NCBI GenBank assembly: GCA_003105285.1
Contig: PQAN01000352.1
Span: 738 to 9,003 of the forward strand
From: Methylocystaceae bacterium
Lineage (GTDB): Bacteria; Pseudomonadota; Alphaproteobacteria; Rhizobiales; Beijerinckiaceae
Reading direction: 5' to 3'
Length of the DNA stretch: 8,266 nucleotides
Under the pieces are notes generated by a model. The model made no database searches, had not been told where the DNA came from, and was given only the letters and a program-made list of their open reading frames with translations. Positions within the stretch are counted from its first letter, which is position 1, and each line of letters opens with the position of its first letter. The position numbers and the translations under genes are program-made. Below, one piece after another: positions 1 to 6,994 of this stretch.

Positions 1-2032
1 CCGGGGCGATGCGATAGCGCTCCGTCGAGGGCAGCCCATGCGCGGCGCGGGCCAGCGCCCGCGCGTGCGCTTCCGCCGCGCCGGCGTCCTTGGCCGAGAC
101 GATGAGCGCCGCCAGCCGTCCGAAAGGCGGCAGGCCGGCGCGCTCCCTGAGCCGCGTTTCTTGCGCGTAAAATTCTTCCGCCTCGCCGGAGAGCAGCGCG
201 CGGATGACCGGGTGCTCGCTCTGCCACGTCTGGATCAGCGCGCGGCCCGGCTGGTCGCCGCGCCCCGCCCGTCCCGTCACCTGATTGAGGAGCTGGAAGG
301 TGCGTTCGGCGGCGCGCGGATCGCCGCTGCCGAGGCCAGAATCCGCGTCGATGACGCCGACGAGCGTCAGATAGGGAAAATTATGGCCCTTGGCGACGAG
401 CTGCGTGCCGATGACGATGTCGAAGGCGCCGGCGGCGATCTCCTCGATCTCGCGCCGCAGCCGCTCCTGCCCGCCGGGGAAATCGGAGGAGAGAACGAGC
501 GTGCGTGCGTCGGGAAAGAGGATCGCCGCCTCTTCCGCCAGGCGCTCGACGCCGGGGCCGCAGGCGGCGAGAGAGTCCTCGGCCTCGCATTCGGGACAGG
601 CGTTCGGCCGGCGCTCGACATGGCCGCAATGATGGCAGACGAGCGCGCGGCGAAAGCGATGCTCGACGAGCCAAGCGTCGCAATTCTCGCAGCGGAAGCG
701 ATGGCCGCAGGCGCGGCAGAGCGTGAGCGGCGCATAGCCGCGCCGATTGAGGAACAGCAGCGCCTGCTCGCCGCGCGCGATCGTCTCGGCCGTCTCTTGC
801 GCGAGGCGGGGCGCGATCCAGCGTCCGCGCTCCGGCCCGTCGCGGCGCATGTCGATCGCCTCGATGCGCGGCATCGGCCGCGCGCCGGCGCGCGCGGTGA
901 GGCGCAAATGGCCGTAGCGCTTCTGATCGGCGTTGACGCGCGTTTCGATCGAGGGCGTCGCCGAGGCGAGAACGACGGTCGCCTTCTCGAGGCTCGCGCG
1001 CACGACGGCCATGTCGCGGGCGTGATAGGCGACGCCGTCCTCCTGCTTGTAGGCGGCTTCGTGCTCCTCGTCGACGACGATGAGCCGCAAATTCGCAAAC
1101 GGCAGGAACAGCGCCGAGCGCGCCCCGGCGACGACGCTCGCCTCGCCGGTCGCGACGCCGCGCCAGAGGCGCGCGCGCTTTCGCGGCGAGACGCCCGAGT
1201 GCCATTCGGCGGGCTTCGCGCCGAAGCGCGTCGCGAAGCGCTCGAGGAATTGCGCGGTGAGCGCGATCTCCGGCATCAACACCAGCGCCTGGCCGCCGGC
1301 GCGCAGCGCCGCCGCGACGGCCTCGAAATAGACCTCCGTCTTGCCGGAGCCGGTCACGCCGTCGAGCAGAAAGGGACGATAGCCGCCGACCGTGACGGCC
1401 TGCGCGAGTTCGTCGGCGGCGGCGCGCTGCTCGGGTTCGAGCCGCGCGGCGGCGAAATCGGGATCGAGCGAAGCCGCGATGGGCTGTGGGGGAAGCGTCA
1501 CCGCTTCCAACGTTCCCTCGTCGACGAGTGCGTCGACGACGCCGGAGGAACAGGCGGCGGCGCGGGCGAGCTCGCCCTTGGCGAAGGTCAGTCCGCCTTC
1601 CGCCGCCGCGATCACGCGGGCGCGCGCGGGCGTCATGCGTTCGGGCGGCGGTCCGGCGAGGCGATAGCCGACGCGCGGCGTCTCCGGCGTCGCATCCTCG
1701 AGGGCGCGCGTCGCGAGCCGCAGCGCCATGCCGCGCGGCGCGAGCGTCCAACGCGCCACCCAATCGACGAAGGCGCGCAATCTGCCGTTCAGCGGCGGGC
1801 GGTCGTATCGGGCGATGACGGTCTTCAGATTGCCCGGCGCAGCCGTCGCATCGCCGACCGCCCAGACGACGCCGAAGGCTTCGCGCGCGCCGAGCGGAAC
1901 TTTGACGCAATCGCCCGGCGCGAGGCGCAGCGCCGGCGGCGCGTAATAGGAATAGGCGGTGTCGACCGCCACCGGCAGGAGAACCTCGGCGATCCGCGCC
2001 CCTGCTTCGTTCGATTCGCGCTCGCCGCTCAT
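1..2032 (-). CDS. priA: Primosomal protein N' (replication restart helicase PriA), C-terminus cut by window edge
   Basis: PriA is a superfamily 2 3'-to-5' DNA helicase that recognises abandoned replication forks and starts reloading of the replicative helicase. The 677 codons visible show every landmark: an N-terminal fork-binding domain (VLLPVAVDTAYSYYAP, about residues 13-28), Walker A GVTGSGKT at 225-232, Walker B DEEH at 321-324, a LASATPSIETR motif, LLFLNRRGYAPL, then eight cysteines at 439, 442, 448, 451, 466, 469, 479 and 482 in the zinc-binding spacing of E. coli PriA. Motifs V and VI follow (IVIGTQLVAKGHNFP and QVTGRAGRGDQPGRA). The start is the ATG at 2032-2030 (MSGERESNEAG); no better in-frame start was seen upstream and no strong Shine-Dalgarno is visible. 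E. coli PriA has 732 residues, so roughly 50-60 C-terminal residues should lie beyond base 1. Identification is very secure. Confidence 0.97.
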   Translation of the reverse strand, partial: MSGERESNEAGARIAEVLLPVAVDTAYSYYAPPALRLAPGDCVKVPLGAREAFGVVWAVGDATAAPGNLKTVIARYDRPPLNGRLRAFVDWVARWTLAPRGMALRLATRALEDATPETPRVGYRLAGPPPERMTPARARVIAAAEGGLTFAKGELARAAACSSGVVDALVDEGTLEAVTLPPQPIAASLDPDFAAARLEPEQRAAADELAQAVTVGGYRPFLLDGVTGSGKTEVYFEAVAAALRAGGQALVLMPEIALTAQFLERFATRFGAKPAEWHSGVSPRKRARLWRGVATGEASVVAGARSALFLPFANLRLIVVDEEHEAAYKQEDGVAYHARDMAVVRASLEKATVVLASATPSIETRVNADQKRYGHLRLTARAGARPMPRIEAIDMRRDGPERGRWIAPRLAQETAETIARGEQALLFLNRRGYAPLTLCRACGHRFRCENCDAWLVEHRFRRALVCHHCGHVERRPNACPECEAEDSLAACGPGVERLAEEAAILFPDARTLVLSSDFPGGQERLRREIEEIAAGAFDIVIGTQLVAKGHNFPYLTLVGVIDADSGLGSGDPRAAERTFQLLNQVTGRAGRGDQPGRALIQTWQSEHPVIRALLSGEAEEFYAQETRLRERAGLPPFGRLAALIVSAKDAGAAEAHARALARAAHGLPSTERYRIAP

Positions 2033-2073
2033 GACCGCGGTCTTAGCGCGCTTCGCGGGCGGGCGGAAACATC

Positions 2074-2092
2074 CGAGGGCGACGCGCCCCCG
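2074..2092 (-). terminator. Short GC hairpin between the 231-residue gene and priA
   Basis: Eight-base arms (CGAGGGCG and CGCCCCCG on the plus strand, one G-T wobble) flank a 3-base loop, lying 16 nt past the stop codon of the upstream gene and 42 nt before priA. On the minus strand only a short TTT follows, so it is not a convincing intrinsic terminator. It may be a weak or Rho-assisted terminator, or a GC-rich coincidence. Confidence 0.25.
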
Positions 2093-2107
2093 ATTTCCGC
2101 GCCACAG

Positions 2108-2803
2108 TCATCTCGCGGCCAGAACAGCCGGCTTGTCGCGATGCGCGCGCGAGGTCCTCTCCTTGGGCTTTTCCGCCGCCGGAGTCTTCTGCGTCTCGTC
2201 GACATTCCCCTCCGAGCCGGTGCGGAACAGCCTCGTCACCTCCGACACGATGACCGATTTCATGTCGCTGCCGTCCTTGGTCAGGACCATCTGGTAGCAG
2301 TTGCGGGGAGAGCCGAGCTCCGACGCGCCGTCGCCGGCGTCGCGCCTTTTCTGCGTCAGGTCAGGCCGGGCGATGCGTTCGACGAGCGCTTTCTCGACGA
2401 GCGCCTGGTCGGTGGCGGCGTAGAACCGCATGCGGCTGTTGGCGTTGTCGTAGTCACAGTGGATATCGGCGTCGCCGAGATGCTTTTTGTCGATTTCCGA
2501 AAGATGAAGCAGCCGGTCGACTTCGGTCGGGCCGAGGCTGTTGATCCGCTGCACCAATTTCCATTGCTCCACGCGGTCGGAGCGGCTGCGCTTCAGATCG
2601 GGATTGAGATCGAAGGCCTTTTCTCCGAATGCGATTTTGACGTCCCCGACTTCGACTGTCTGCACTTTGGAGAGGAGCATGAGAATGGCGTCGGGATTTT
2701 CATAGGCGAAGACCGCCGCGGCGGTCGTCGGCGCGGCGACTGCAAAGGTCAGGGCGGCGCTCTTGGCGAGGGCGAGGGCGTCGGCCGCAAAGGACGTTTT
2801 CAT
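2108..2803 (-). CDS. Hypothetical membrane-anchored or exported protein, 231 residues
   Basis: I do not recognise a family. The protein begins MKTSFAADALALAKSAALTF, and an alanine-rich hydrophobic stretch runs to about residue 33, ending TAAAVFA-YEN. This could be a cleaved signal peptide or a single membrane anchor. The body (about 38-195) is mixed alpha/beta in appearance, with a VEVGDVKIAFG strand-like segment (50-60), a charged helix region (70-108) and only two cysteines, 116 and 169. Residues about 196-231 are charged, proline- and lysine-rich and probably disordered. The ATG at 2803 is chosen because a GGAGAA Shine-Dalgarno lies 5 nt upstream. A GTG at 2878 in the same frame would add 25 residues of non-signal-like sequence before the hydrophobic stretch and has no good ribosome site. 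The gene shares strand with priA (75 nt gap) but shows no obvious functional tie to it. Confidence 0.75.
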   Translation of the reverse strand: MKTSFAADALALAKSAALTFAVAAPTTAAAVFAYENPDAILMLLSKVQTVEVGDVKIAFGEKAFDLNPDLKRSRSDRVEQWKLVQRINSLGPTEVDRLLHLSEIDKKHLGDADIHCDYDNANSRMRFYAATDQALVEKALVERIARPDLTQKRRDAGDGASELGSPRNCYQMVLTKDGSDMKSVIVSEVTRLFRTGSEGNVDETQKTPAAEKPKERTSRAHRDKPAVLAAR

Positions 2804-2808
2804 CGAAA

Positions 2809-2814
2809 TTCTCC
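2809..2814 (-). promoter_or_regulatory. Ribosome binding site deciding the start of the 231-residue gene
   Basis: GGAGAA on the minus strand, 5 nt before the ATG at 2803. It supports this internal start over the upstream GTG at 2878. Confidence 0.6.
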
Positions 2815-2921
2815 ATCGTCGGAAGCGGATCGACGTCGTATCGGCTGTCTGAACGGCCTCGAATTTGCCGAGTTCCACGCCGACGATCTGTGCGGTCGCG
2901 CACGCGGGACGAAGAAAGGCT

Positions 2922-2962
2922 TAAAAAAATCCTAACGGGGCGCGAGGGCGGTTCCGGCGCCC
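2922..2962 (-). terminator. Possible intrinsic terminator of the LysR gene
   Basis: Read on the minus strand, 21 nt after the LysR stop codon, arms GGGCGC and GCGCCC enclose a 13-nt loop. About 8 nt later a run of seven T's follows (bases 2923-2929). The stem is GC-rich, but the loop is long and the T tract is detached, so the call is tentative. The TAGGAT just before the T run could instead be a -10 element for the 231-residue gene, although no matching -35 was seen. Confidence 0.35.
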
Positions 2963-2983
2963 TTTGCGAGTATGGCCGATCGC

Positions 2984-3883
2984 TCAGAAAATCCCCTCGA
3001 CGCGCCGCAACGCCGGCGCCGCGAAATCGATAAAGGCGCGGACGGTCGGACGTAGGAATTTCAGCGAGGGATAGACGAGGAAGAATTCCGTCGGCTCGAT
3101 CTCATAGTCGGACAGCACGCGGACGAGTTCGCCCCGTTTCAACTCGTCCGCGACAAGCAGGACTTGCGCGGTCCCGACGCCTCGACCGGCCTTCAGGGCG
3201 TCGACGAGAACCTGCGCATTGTTCGTCGTCAGCCTCGGACTGAGTGGGACATCGACCTTTTCGTCGCCTCTGCGGAGAGGGAGAACGCCGTCGCGCAGCG
3301 AGGCGTTCGTGACGATGACGTGATGATCGCCCAAATCTTCGCAGTTTCGGACGGGGCCGCGTCGCGCCAGATAGGCGGGCGAGGCGACGAGGATTCGTCT
3401 GCTGAAGCCGATGCGTCGCAGAATCAGGCTCTGGTCCGTCGGCGGTCCCATTCTGATGGCGAGATCGACATTTTCGTGGATCAGATCGACCGATCGGTTG
3501 TCGAGGATCAGTTCGACCGCGACGGCCGGATGCGCGTCCTGAAACGCCATGACGATACGGTGCAAATGGCGTTCGCCGACGCAGGCCGGACCATGCACGC
3601 GCAGGCTTCCGCTAATAACGCCGGCATCGCTTCGGACGGCCTCGATGGCGGCGTCGATCATGGCGAGCGCCGCGTTCGACGCCTCGTAGAGAGCCGAGCC
3701 TTGCGTGGTCGGGCGCATGGCGCGCGCGTTTCTTTCGATGAGCCGCGCGCCCGTATGGGCTTCCAGATTGCGCAGGAGCTTGCTGACGGCGGGCTGAGAC
3801 ACGCCGAGGTCGGCGGCCGCCGCGGTTATCGAGCCTCGCTCGACGATGCGGACAAAAGCGCGGAGGGCCGACGCGAGGTCCAT
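2984..3883 (-). CDS. LysR-family transcriptional regulator (CrgA/AaeR-like clade)
   Basis: This is a 299-residue protein of standard LysR length. The N-terminal winged helix-turn-helix spans about residues 2-60, with the typical pattern FVRIVERGSITAAAADLGVS, then QPAVSKLLRNLE and LIERNARAMRPTTQG. A linker helix follows (about 63-88). The periplasmic-binding-protein-like effector domain occupies about 91-295, with SGSLRVHGPA, DLAIRMG at 140-146, ILVASPAYLARRG at 164-176 and GRGVGTAQVLL at 233-243. The effector cannot be read from the sequence. The gene is divergent from the Cif-like hydrolase at 3984 with a 100-nt gap, the usual arrangement for a LysR regulator and its target. A 15-bp T-N11-A palindrome sits 3 nt before its ATG, suggesting autoregulation. 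No Shine-Dalgarno is visible because that palindrome occupies the place. Confidence 0.95.
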   Translation of the reverse strand: MDLASALRAFVRIVERGSITAAAADLGVSQPAVSKLLRNLEAHTGARLIERNARAMRPTTQGSALYEASNAALAMIDAAIEAVRSDAGVISGSLRVHGPACVGERHLHRIVMAFQDAHPAVAVELILDNRSVDLIHENVDLAIRMGPPTDQSLILRRIGFSRRILVASPAYLARRGPVRNCEDLGDHHVIVTNASLRDGVLPLRRGDEKVDVPLSPRLTTNNAQVLVDALKAGRGVGTAQVLLVADELKRGELVRVLSDYEIEPTEFFLVYPSLKFLRPTVRAFIDFAAPALRRVEGIF

Positions 3884-3885
3884 GA

Positions 3886-3900
3886 ATAACCATTCGTTAT
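3886..3900. promoter_or_regulatory. LysR-type operator: perfect ATAAC-N5-GTTAT inverted repeat
   Basis: The 15 bases read ATAACCATTCGTTAT, a perfect 5-bp inverted repeat around a 5-bp spacer. It contains T-N11-A, the LysR-family recognition consensus. It lies in the divergent gap, 3-17 nt upstream of the regulator's ATG and 84-98 nt upstream of the hydrolase ATG. Binding there would block the regulator's own transcription or translation start and could activate the hydrolase promoter from upstream. The palindrome is observed; the binding protein and effect are inferred from position. Confidence 0.7.
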
Positions 3901-3973
3901 AGAAGCCGTGACGCTGTAGCGAATAGACTGGTCCTCATAGATCGACAACTCTCGCCTTCGGTGACAGCCGTCA

Positions 3974-3980
3974 GGGAGAG
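3974..3980 (+). promoter_or_regulatory. Ribosome binding site of the Cif-like hydrolase
   Basis: GGGAGAG, with its GGAG core 5 nt before the ATG at 3984. It fixes the start so that the twin-arginine-like leader is translated. I could not pick a confident -35/-10 pair in 3901-3973. Confidence 0.65.
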
Positions 3981-3983
3981 ACG

Positions 3984-4934
3984 ATGAAAATCGAACGCCG
4001 CGAATTCCTCATCGGAGCGTCACGGGCCGCTATAGCAGGCCCGGCGCTGACTGTGACGAGCGTCTCGACCGCTTCGGAAAATGCCGTCGACGCGCTGCTT
4101 CCGAAAGGCGGCGCGAGTCGATTTGCGGAGGTCGGCGGCGTCAGATTGCACTATGTCGGCGCCGGCTCCGGCCCCGTGGTGATTCTATTGCACGGCTGGC
4201 CGCAGACGTGGTTCGCCTGGAGAGCGACGATGGAGCGTCTCTCCGTGCGCTTCACGGTCGTCGCCCCCGATCTTCGAGGCGTCGGATTGTCAGAGAGAAC
4301 GCCGACCGGCTACGACAAGCGCACGATCGCCGCCGACATTCGCGCTCTCATCGCCCATGTCGCGGGCGGACGCGCGCATGTCGTCGGGCACGACATGGGT
4401 GGCAAAGCCGCCTATATGCTCGCCCATCTGCACCCCGAGACCATCGACAAACTCGTTCTGGTCGACTGCCTGATTCCCGGCACGGAAAATATGGACGCGC
4501 TGCGGGGAGGCGCGTGGCATTACGGATTTCATATGGCGCCGCAGGTTCCGGAGATGCTGACCGAAGGCCGGGAGCGGGAGTATATCGCCGCGCAAATCCG
4601 CGCTTGGTCCTATCGGAAAAACGCCGTCGGCGAAGCGGCGATCTCGGAGTTCGCTCGGCATTATGCGTCTCCCGGCGGCATGACGGCGGGGTTCGGCTAC
4701 TATCGGGCTCTTCCGGACGACGCCCGGTTGGCGGCGTCGTTCGAAGGTCGAAGGCTCGACATGCCGGTCCTGGCCATCGGTGGGCGGCACGGCGTCGGGA
4801 CGAAGCTCGCGGATGCGCTCCGTCCTCGGGCCGCCCGCCTTACGGCTGTGATCGCGGAAGAGAGCGGGCATTTCGTCGCCGACGAGGCGCCCGACTTCTT
4901 CTGCGAACAGGTGGAGCGGTTTCTCTCGACGTGA
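3984..4934 (+). CDS. Alpha/beta-hydrolase, Cif-like epoxide hydrolase with a twin-arginine-type leader
   Basis: This 316-residue enzyme probably opens epoxides (or hydrolyses a related substrate) through an aspartyl-ester intermediate. The first 30 residues (MKIERREFLIGASRAAIAGP, then hydrophobic to STA) resemble a Tat signal: RREFLI, a modest hydrophobic core and a possible cleavage after STA. Oxyanion-hole motif HGWPQT is at 70-75, and the nucleophile elbow GHDMGG places Asp137 as nucleophile and His296 (ESGHF) as base. Compared with Pseudomonas aeruginosa Cif as I remember it, the order and spacing agree: Asp161 sits 24 residues after the nucleophile, where Cif has its acid Glu153. A WH pair at 178-179 and FGYYRAL around 238-243 match Cif's ring-opening His and Tyr region. 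The body is the usual hydrolase core with a cap at about 162-250. It is divergent from a LysR gene and converges on a ketosynthase. A haloalkane or fluoroacetate dehalogenase is less likely because the cap matches Cif. Confidence 0.93.
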   Translation: MKIERREFLIGASRAAIAGPALTVTSVSTASENAVDALLPKGGASRFAEVGGVRLHYVGAGSGPVVILLHGWPQTWFAWRATMERLSVRFTVVAPDLRGVGLSERTPTGYDKRTIAADIRALIAHVAGGRAHVVGHDMGGKAAYMLAHLHPETIDKLVLVDCLIPGTENMDALRGGAWHYGFHMAPQVPEMLTEGREREYIAAQIRAWSYRKNAVGEAAISEFARHYASPGGMTAGFGYYRALPDDARLAASFEGRRLDMPVLAIGGRHGVGTKLADALRPRAARLTAVIAEESGHFVADEAPDFFCEQVERFLST

Positions 4935-4935
4935 C

Positions 4936-4953
4936 GGCGGCGACTACGCCGCC
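4936..4953. terminator. GC hairpin across the convergent stop codons
   Basis: Perfect 7-bp arms GGCGGCG and CGCCGCC flank a 4-nt loop ACTA. The hairpin begins one base after the hydrolase stop and contains the ketosynthase stop codon. It could form in transcripts of both genes and act as a shared end. There is no T tract on either side, so it is not a textbook intrinsic terminator. Confidence 0.4.
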
Positions 4954-6164
4954 CGCACGATCAGCACCGCATTGATGCCGCCGAAGGCGAAGGAATTGGA
5001 CATCGCCGCGCGGATGGGGATTCGCCGCGCCTCGTTCGGCACGGCGTCGATCGGGCATTTGGGATCGGCTTCGCGGAAGTTGATCGTCGGCGGGACGATC
5101 TGCTCGCGCAAGGCGCCGATCGTCACCGCCAGCTCGAGCGCGCCGCCCGCGCCCAGAGCATGGCCGTGGATGGGCTTGGTCGAGGAGACCGGCAGCGCCT
5201 CTCTCCGTTCGCCGAACACGCGCCGAATCGCCTCCGATTCGGCGATGTCGTTGGCGTAGGTGCCGGTGCCATGGGCGTTCAGATAGTCGATGTCGGCCGG
5301 CGCGAGCCCCGCGTCCTCCAGCGCCTGTCGCATGGCGTCGGTCGGGCCTTCGATGTCGGATCGCAGCGGATCGAAGGCGTCGCTCGTCGTTCCATAGCCC
5401 GCCAGCTCGCACAAGGGTTCATGTCCGCGCGCGCGCGCCGCCTCGAGCGTCTCGAGAATGAAGACGGCGGCCCCTTCGCCGAGGATCATGCCGTTGCGGC
5501 CCAAGGAGAAGGGACGGCAGACGTCCGGCGTGAGGACGCGCAGAATTTCCCAGGCGCGAATGGAGCCGTTGATGATGGCCGCCTCCGCGCCGCCGACGAT
5601 GGCGCGGTCGGCGGCGCCGGAGCGGATCAGTTGCAGCCCGACGCCGATCGCCTGGCTCGCCGACGAACAGGCGCTGGCAATGGTGAAAGTCGGTCCCCTG
5701 CAGGAGTAGCGCATGCCGAGCATCGTCGGCGCGGCGCTCGGAATGAGGCGCGGCACGGTCAGCGGGTCGGCGCGGACATGGGTCACATATTCCTTATAGG
5801 CCTCGTCGTCGATCGTCTTCGATCCGCCGATGCCGCTGCCGATCACGACGGCCGTGCGCGGTCCGGCGATGTCCTTGCGCGCGAAACCGGCCTCGGCCAT
5901 CGCCTCGTCGGCGGCGACGACCGCATATTGGGTGAAGGGATCGCAGAACGGCAGAATCTCCGGCTCGAGACGCGCGGCGGCGTCGAAATCGCGGATTTGC
6001 GCGGCGATCTTGATGCGGCCGCCATAGGGGCGTTCGAGCTTCAGCTCGCGAACCTGGCTCAGGCCGTCGCGCGCGGCGATCCACAGGGCCGGCGCCCCGA
6101 CTCCAGCCGCCGAAACGGCCCCCATTCCAGAAACGACGATCCGTCGTTTATTATTGATGTCCAT
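4944..6164 (-). CDS. Beta-ketoacyl-ACP synthase, KAS II (FabF) family, NodE-like
   Basis: This 406-residue condensing enzyme joins malonyl-ACP to a growing acyl chain with loss of CO2. The complete thiolase-fold set is present: nucleophile Cys166 in SACSSASQAIG, His298 in NAHGTGT, Lys330 and His335 in STKPIHGHALGAGG, and the C-terminal SNSFAFGGINAV. An intact active site argues against a chain-length-factor role. From memory it is closer to rhizobial NodE (about 402 residues) than to housekeeping FabF: LTPDVCRPFS, DYLNAHGTGTYAND, VPPTINFREADPKC and PNEARR all have near-equivalents in NodE. It stands alone, with no acyl carrier protein, reductase or dehydratase next to it, so the chain it makes is unknown. 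The start is the ATG at 6164; an in-frame TGA 9 nt upstream excludes a longer protein. No clear Shine-Dalgarno is present. Confidence 0.94.
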   Translation of the reverse strand: MDINNKRRIVVSGMGAVSAAGVGAPALWIAARDGLSQVRELKLERPYGGRIKIAAQIRDFDAAARLEPEILPFCDPFTQYAVVAADEAMAEAGFARKDIAGPRTAVVIGSGIGGSKTIDDEAYKEYVTHVRADPLTVPRLIPSAAPTMLGMRYSCRGPTFTIASACSSASQAIGVGLQLIRSGAADRAIVGGAEAAIINGSIRAWEILRVLTPDVCRPFSLGRNGMILGEGAAVFILETLEAARARGHEPLCELAGYGTTSDAFDPLRSDIEGPTDAMRQALEDAGLAPADIDYLNAHGTGTYANDIAESEAIRRVFGERREALPVSSTKPIHGHALGAGGALELAVTIGALREQIVPPTINFREADPKCPIDAVPNEARRIPIRAAMSNSFAFGGINAVLIVRAA

Positions 6165-6238
6165 TGATATTCAGCGCTTTTTTCGATTCGAGAGGAGCCT
6201 TTGGGAGGAAGGTCGCCGGGCAGCCCGAGACCTCATTA

Positions 6239-6267
6239 ATCCTACGGGAGCGGGGCTTCCCGCAAGA
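6239..6267 (-). promoter_or_regulatory. Candidate promoter of the ketosynthase, with a palindromic spacer
   Basis: On the minus strand TCTTGC (or TTGCGG, shifted by two) is followed by TAGGAT with 17 (or 15) bp spacing, about 75 nt upstream of the ketosynthase ATG. The spacer (6245-6262) is itself an imperfect palindrome with arms CGGGA and TCCCG, which could be an operator. The -35 is weak, so this is only a candidate. The rest of 6165-6357 shows no gene I can support. Confidence 0.3.
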
Positions 6268-6357
6268 TGCCGGCAGTCTTTCTCCCCTGTCGCGCGTCGA
6301 AGGGCCGCGTTCGAGCCGGGGCTTCGGGCGGCGGAAGGCCGATTTTCCGCGCCCGAC

Positions 6358-6386
6358 TTGACCTTGCTCCTTCGGCTTCTTAATCC
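6358..6386 (+). promoter_or_regulatory. Sigma70-type promoter of rnpB
   Basis: TTGACC (6358-6363), a 17-bp spacer and TAATCC (6381-6386), then 7 nt to the first base of the RNase P RNA P1 helix at 6394. The agreement between promoter position and RNA start supports both. Confidence 0.75.
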
Positions 6387-6393
6387 CTCTTTT

Positions 6394-6806
<413 letters not shown>

Positions 6807-6822
6807 GATTTGGCGGGCAGTG

Positions 6823-6881
6823 GGCAGGTCGGCGGTCGGCAATCGGCGCGGCTCACCGCCGATTGCCTGCCGCCGACTGCC
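6823..6881 (+). repeat. 59-nt near-perfect hairpin downstream of rnpB
   Basis: From the loop outward: 11 perfect base pairs (6838-6848 GGCAATCGGCG with 6857-6867) around an 8-nt loop, a 2x2 internal mismatch, 8 perfect pairs (6828-6835 GTCGGCGG with 6870-6877), one bulged G at 6827, then 4 more pairs. The left arm also holds a GGTCGGC-type tandem. It starts about 17 nt after the RNase P RNA and could terminate or protect that transcript, but no T run follows. It may alternatively be a dispersed REP-like palindrome. Confidence 0.8.
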
Positions 6882-6965
6882 TCCCCGTCAACGCTCCCTT
6901 AACCTTAGCGAAGCCAAATGGGGAGCGGCGCCCCCGCATTCTCGGCCGGGGCGTTCGCGCTTTCA

Positions 6966-6994
6966 TTGACGCCCATGGTGTCCGATGTTATCCG
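6966..6994 (+). promoter_or_regulatory. Candidate sigma70 promoter of rsmH and the downstream dcw genes
   Basis: TTGACG (6966-6971), a 17-bp spacer and TATCCG (6989-6994). Transcription would start near 7001, giving a leader of about 270 nt before rsmH. Spacing is ideal and the -35 is strong; the -10 is moderate. A direct-repeat array overlaps both elements. Confidence 0.5.

Noticed and set aside
2804..2878. A GTG start at 2878 extending the 231-residue protein by 25 residues.
   Set aside because: The extension is charged, precedes the signal-like stretch, and lacks a ribosome site, whereas the internal ATG has GGAGAA at 5 nt.
38..2935. A 965-codon open frame on the plus strand running opposite priA and the neighbouring gene.
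   Set aside because: It lies codon-in-register antisense to priA, whose protein shows all helicase and zinc motifs. GC-rich codon use leaves the complementary frame without stops. Its translation is low-complexity, rich in R, A, D and E, with no recognisable domain.
3901..3973. A -35/-10 promoter for the hydrolase.
   Set aside because: Several A/T-rich hexamers exist, but none pair at 16-18 bp with a credible partner, so no promoter is called.
5160..6167. A 335-codon plus-strand frame opposite the ketosynthase.
   Set aside because: It is the antisense shadow of a protein with a complete condensing-enzyme active site.
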